A stretch of 23,253 nucleotides of DNA from CF-72 sp051006215. GTDB taxonomy: Bacteria > Chloroflexota > UBA6077 > CF-72. The stretch lies in assembly GCA_051006215.1 (NCBI GenBank), contig JBPCIO010000221.1:1-23253 (forward strand). Direction: 5' to 3'. Below are positions 22,639 through 23,253 of the stretch, piece after piece (position 1 is the stretch's first letter; each line of letters begins with the position of its first letter). Both the position numbers and the translations under genes were made by a program. The notes beneath the pieces are model-generated. The model was not told the DNA's origin, ran no database searches, and saw nothing but the letters and a program-made list of their open reading frames with translations.

Positions 22639-23040
22639 TCAGGCCGGGCCGCGCCAGGTAGCGATCTCGATCTCGTTGCCGTCCGGGTCGTCGAGATAGA
22701 AGGCCTCGATGGGCATGAACGGATGTTGTCCATCACGTAGTTCAAAGCCCAGGCGGGCCAAGCGCTCGCGCTCGGGCTCGAAATCCTCTGGAGCGACTTC
22801 GAGGCCGATGTGGTGGAGGCGCCTGGTGCCCGGCAGCGGCTGGTCCGCGAGCATAGCGCGAGGGATCAACACCACCTGCTGTGGCACGCCAGCGGCGGCA
22901 GCGCCGACGCGCAAGAACTTGACAGGCACTTCCGCCGGGGAGATCGTGTCCAATCCAAGTGTGTCGCGATAGAACGCCAGGGAGCGATCGATATCTTCGA
23001 CCACCAGGACAACCTCGACTAACCCTCGAATGGCCGGCAC
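22639..23040 (-). CDS. VOC (glyoxalase/bleomycin resistance) superfamily protein
   Basis: The product is 133 residues from a GTG at 23040 and forms one complete VOC domain of two beta-alpha-beta-beta-beta halves. Family hallmarks are VLVVEDIDRSLAFYRDTLGL at the start, HHIGLEV in the middle with a metal-ligand His, and FYLDDPDGNEIEIATW at the end with a metal-ligand Glu. The first position usually held by His or Gln is Glu in LVEVVLVV. These proteins are metal-dependent lyases, dioxygenases or drug-binding proteins, and the substrate cannot be assigned here. It heads a short operon with the RmlD-like gene. Confidence 0.88.
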   Translation of the reverse strand: MPAIRGLVEVVLVVEDIDRSLAFYRDTLGLDTISPAEVPVKFLRVGAAAAGVPQQVVLIPRAMLADQPLPGTRRLHHIGLEVAPEDFEPERERLARLGFELRDGQHPFMPIEAFYLDDPDGNEIEIATWRGPA

Positions 23041-23059
23041 GCGGTGTAGCGTAGCAGCA

Positions 23060-23251
23060 ATGCCACTCGTGTTCGATCGCCCGCTGGTATGCCCAGGACT
23101 GATTGGGCGCGACGCTCACGTCGCGGCGCTCGGGCGGATGCAGCAGGAGATCCATCTCTCGCCACGGATTTGCATTCCGCGGTCTGGCCATCCAGGCCGG
23201 ACTGCGTCGATTCCGCCGCGCGACGCAGACCCCTTTTCCACGCCACTTTGA
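23060..23251 (+). CDS. Possible start of a regulator, broken or a chance frame
   Basis: From ATG 23060 the first 30 residues read MPLVFDRPLVCPGLIGRDAH and on to VAALGRMQQE. The part LIGRDAHVAALGRM resembles the VGREAELAAL-type lead-in to the ATPase domain of LuxR/AfsR-like regulators and adenylate cyclases. The expected Walker A motif does not follow in any of the three frames, and this frame stops at 23251. There is no ribosome-binding site. It could be a decayed or frameshifted gene, or a chance frame. Confidence 0.25.
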   Translation: MPLVFDRPLVCPGLIGRDAHVAALGRMQQEIHLSPRICIPRSGHPGRTASIPPRDADPFSTPL

Positions 23252-23253
23252 AG

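Noticed and set aside
1..23253. Mobile elements, phage genes, CRISPR arrays, tRNA or rRNA genes
   Set aside because: No transposase, integrase, regular repeat-spacer array, or cloverleaf/T-loop pattern was seen; the gene order is a conserved housekeeping one.

Overview
This window is a GC-rich, densely packed stretch of bacterial chromosome made almost entirely of core housekeeping genes. I see no insertion sequence, phage gene, tRNA, rRNA or CRISPR array. The gene set and order (fmt-rlmN-rpe-rpmB-fakA-degV-recG-rsmD, then DUF177-rpmF-fabD-fabG-accC-nusB-acpP, then tatC, with tig-clpP-clpX on the other strand) is a Terrabacteria-type arrangement. It resembles the fmt...rpe-rpmB-fakA...recG...fabD-fabG-acpP run of Firmicutes. 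A SepIVA-like coiled-coil gene beside DUF177 recalls Actinobacteria. Together with a RecG that has a long N-terminal region and a trigger factor with a long acidic tail, this suggests Chloroflexota or a close relative. That placement is an inference and no marker here proves it.

Layout. 1-291: a candidate 6S RNA (about 1-185, + strand) followed by a short direct repeat. 292-2162 (- strand): mreC and mreB, the rod-shape scaffold. 2274-5237 (+): fmt, rlmN, a structured 200-base gap, and rpe. rpmB (-) meets rpe tail to tail, sharing a CTAG. 5498-11658 (+): fakA, degV/fakB, recG, rsmD and a SepIVA-like gene, tightly spaced. 11659-11836: a control region with a palindrome, a good sigma70-type promoter and, directly after it, a hairpin with a U7 tract. 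11837-16623 (+): DUF177, rpmF, fabD, fabG, accC, nusB and acpP. 16705-17834 (+): tatC and a small two-helix membrane protein. 17809-21373 (-): clpX, clpP and tig, transcribed tig to clpX. 21533-23040 (-): a VOC-family protein, an RmlD-like reductase and a 46-residue membrane protein. 23060-end (+): the possible start of a regulator, apparently broken or cut.

How the genes fit together. The fatty-acid theme is strong: FakA with a DegV/FakB partner activates free fatty acids. FabD, FabG, AccC and AcpP belong to de novo synthesis. plsX, fabH, accB and accA/D are not in the window. The ribosome and translation theme includes L28, L32, DUF177, RsmD, RlmN, Fmt, NusB and trigger factor. MreBC and the SepIVA-like protein concern the cell envelope and growth. 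Start codon use is notable: GTG and TTG are common, and fabD appears to begin at CTG.
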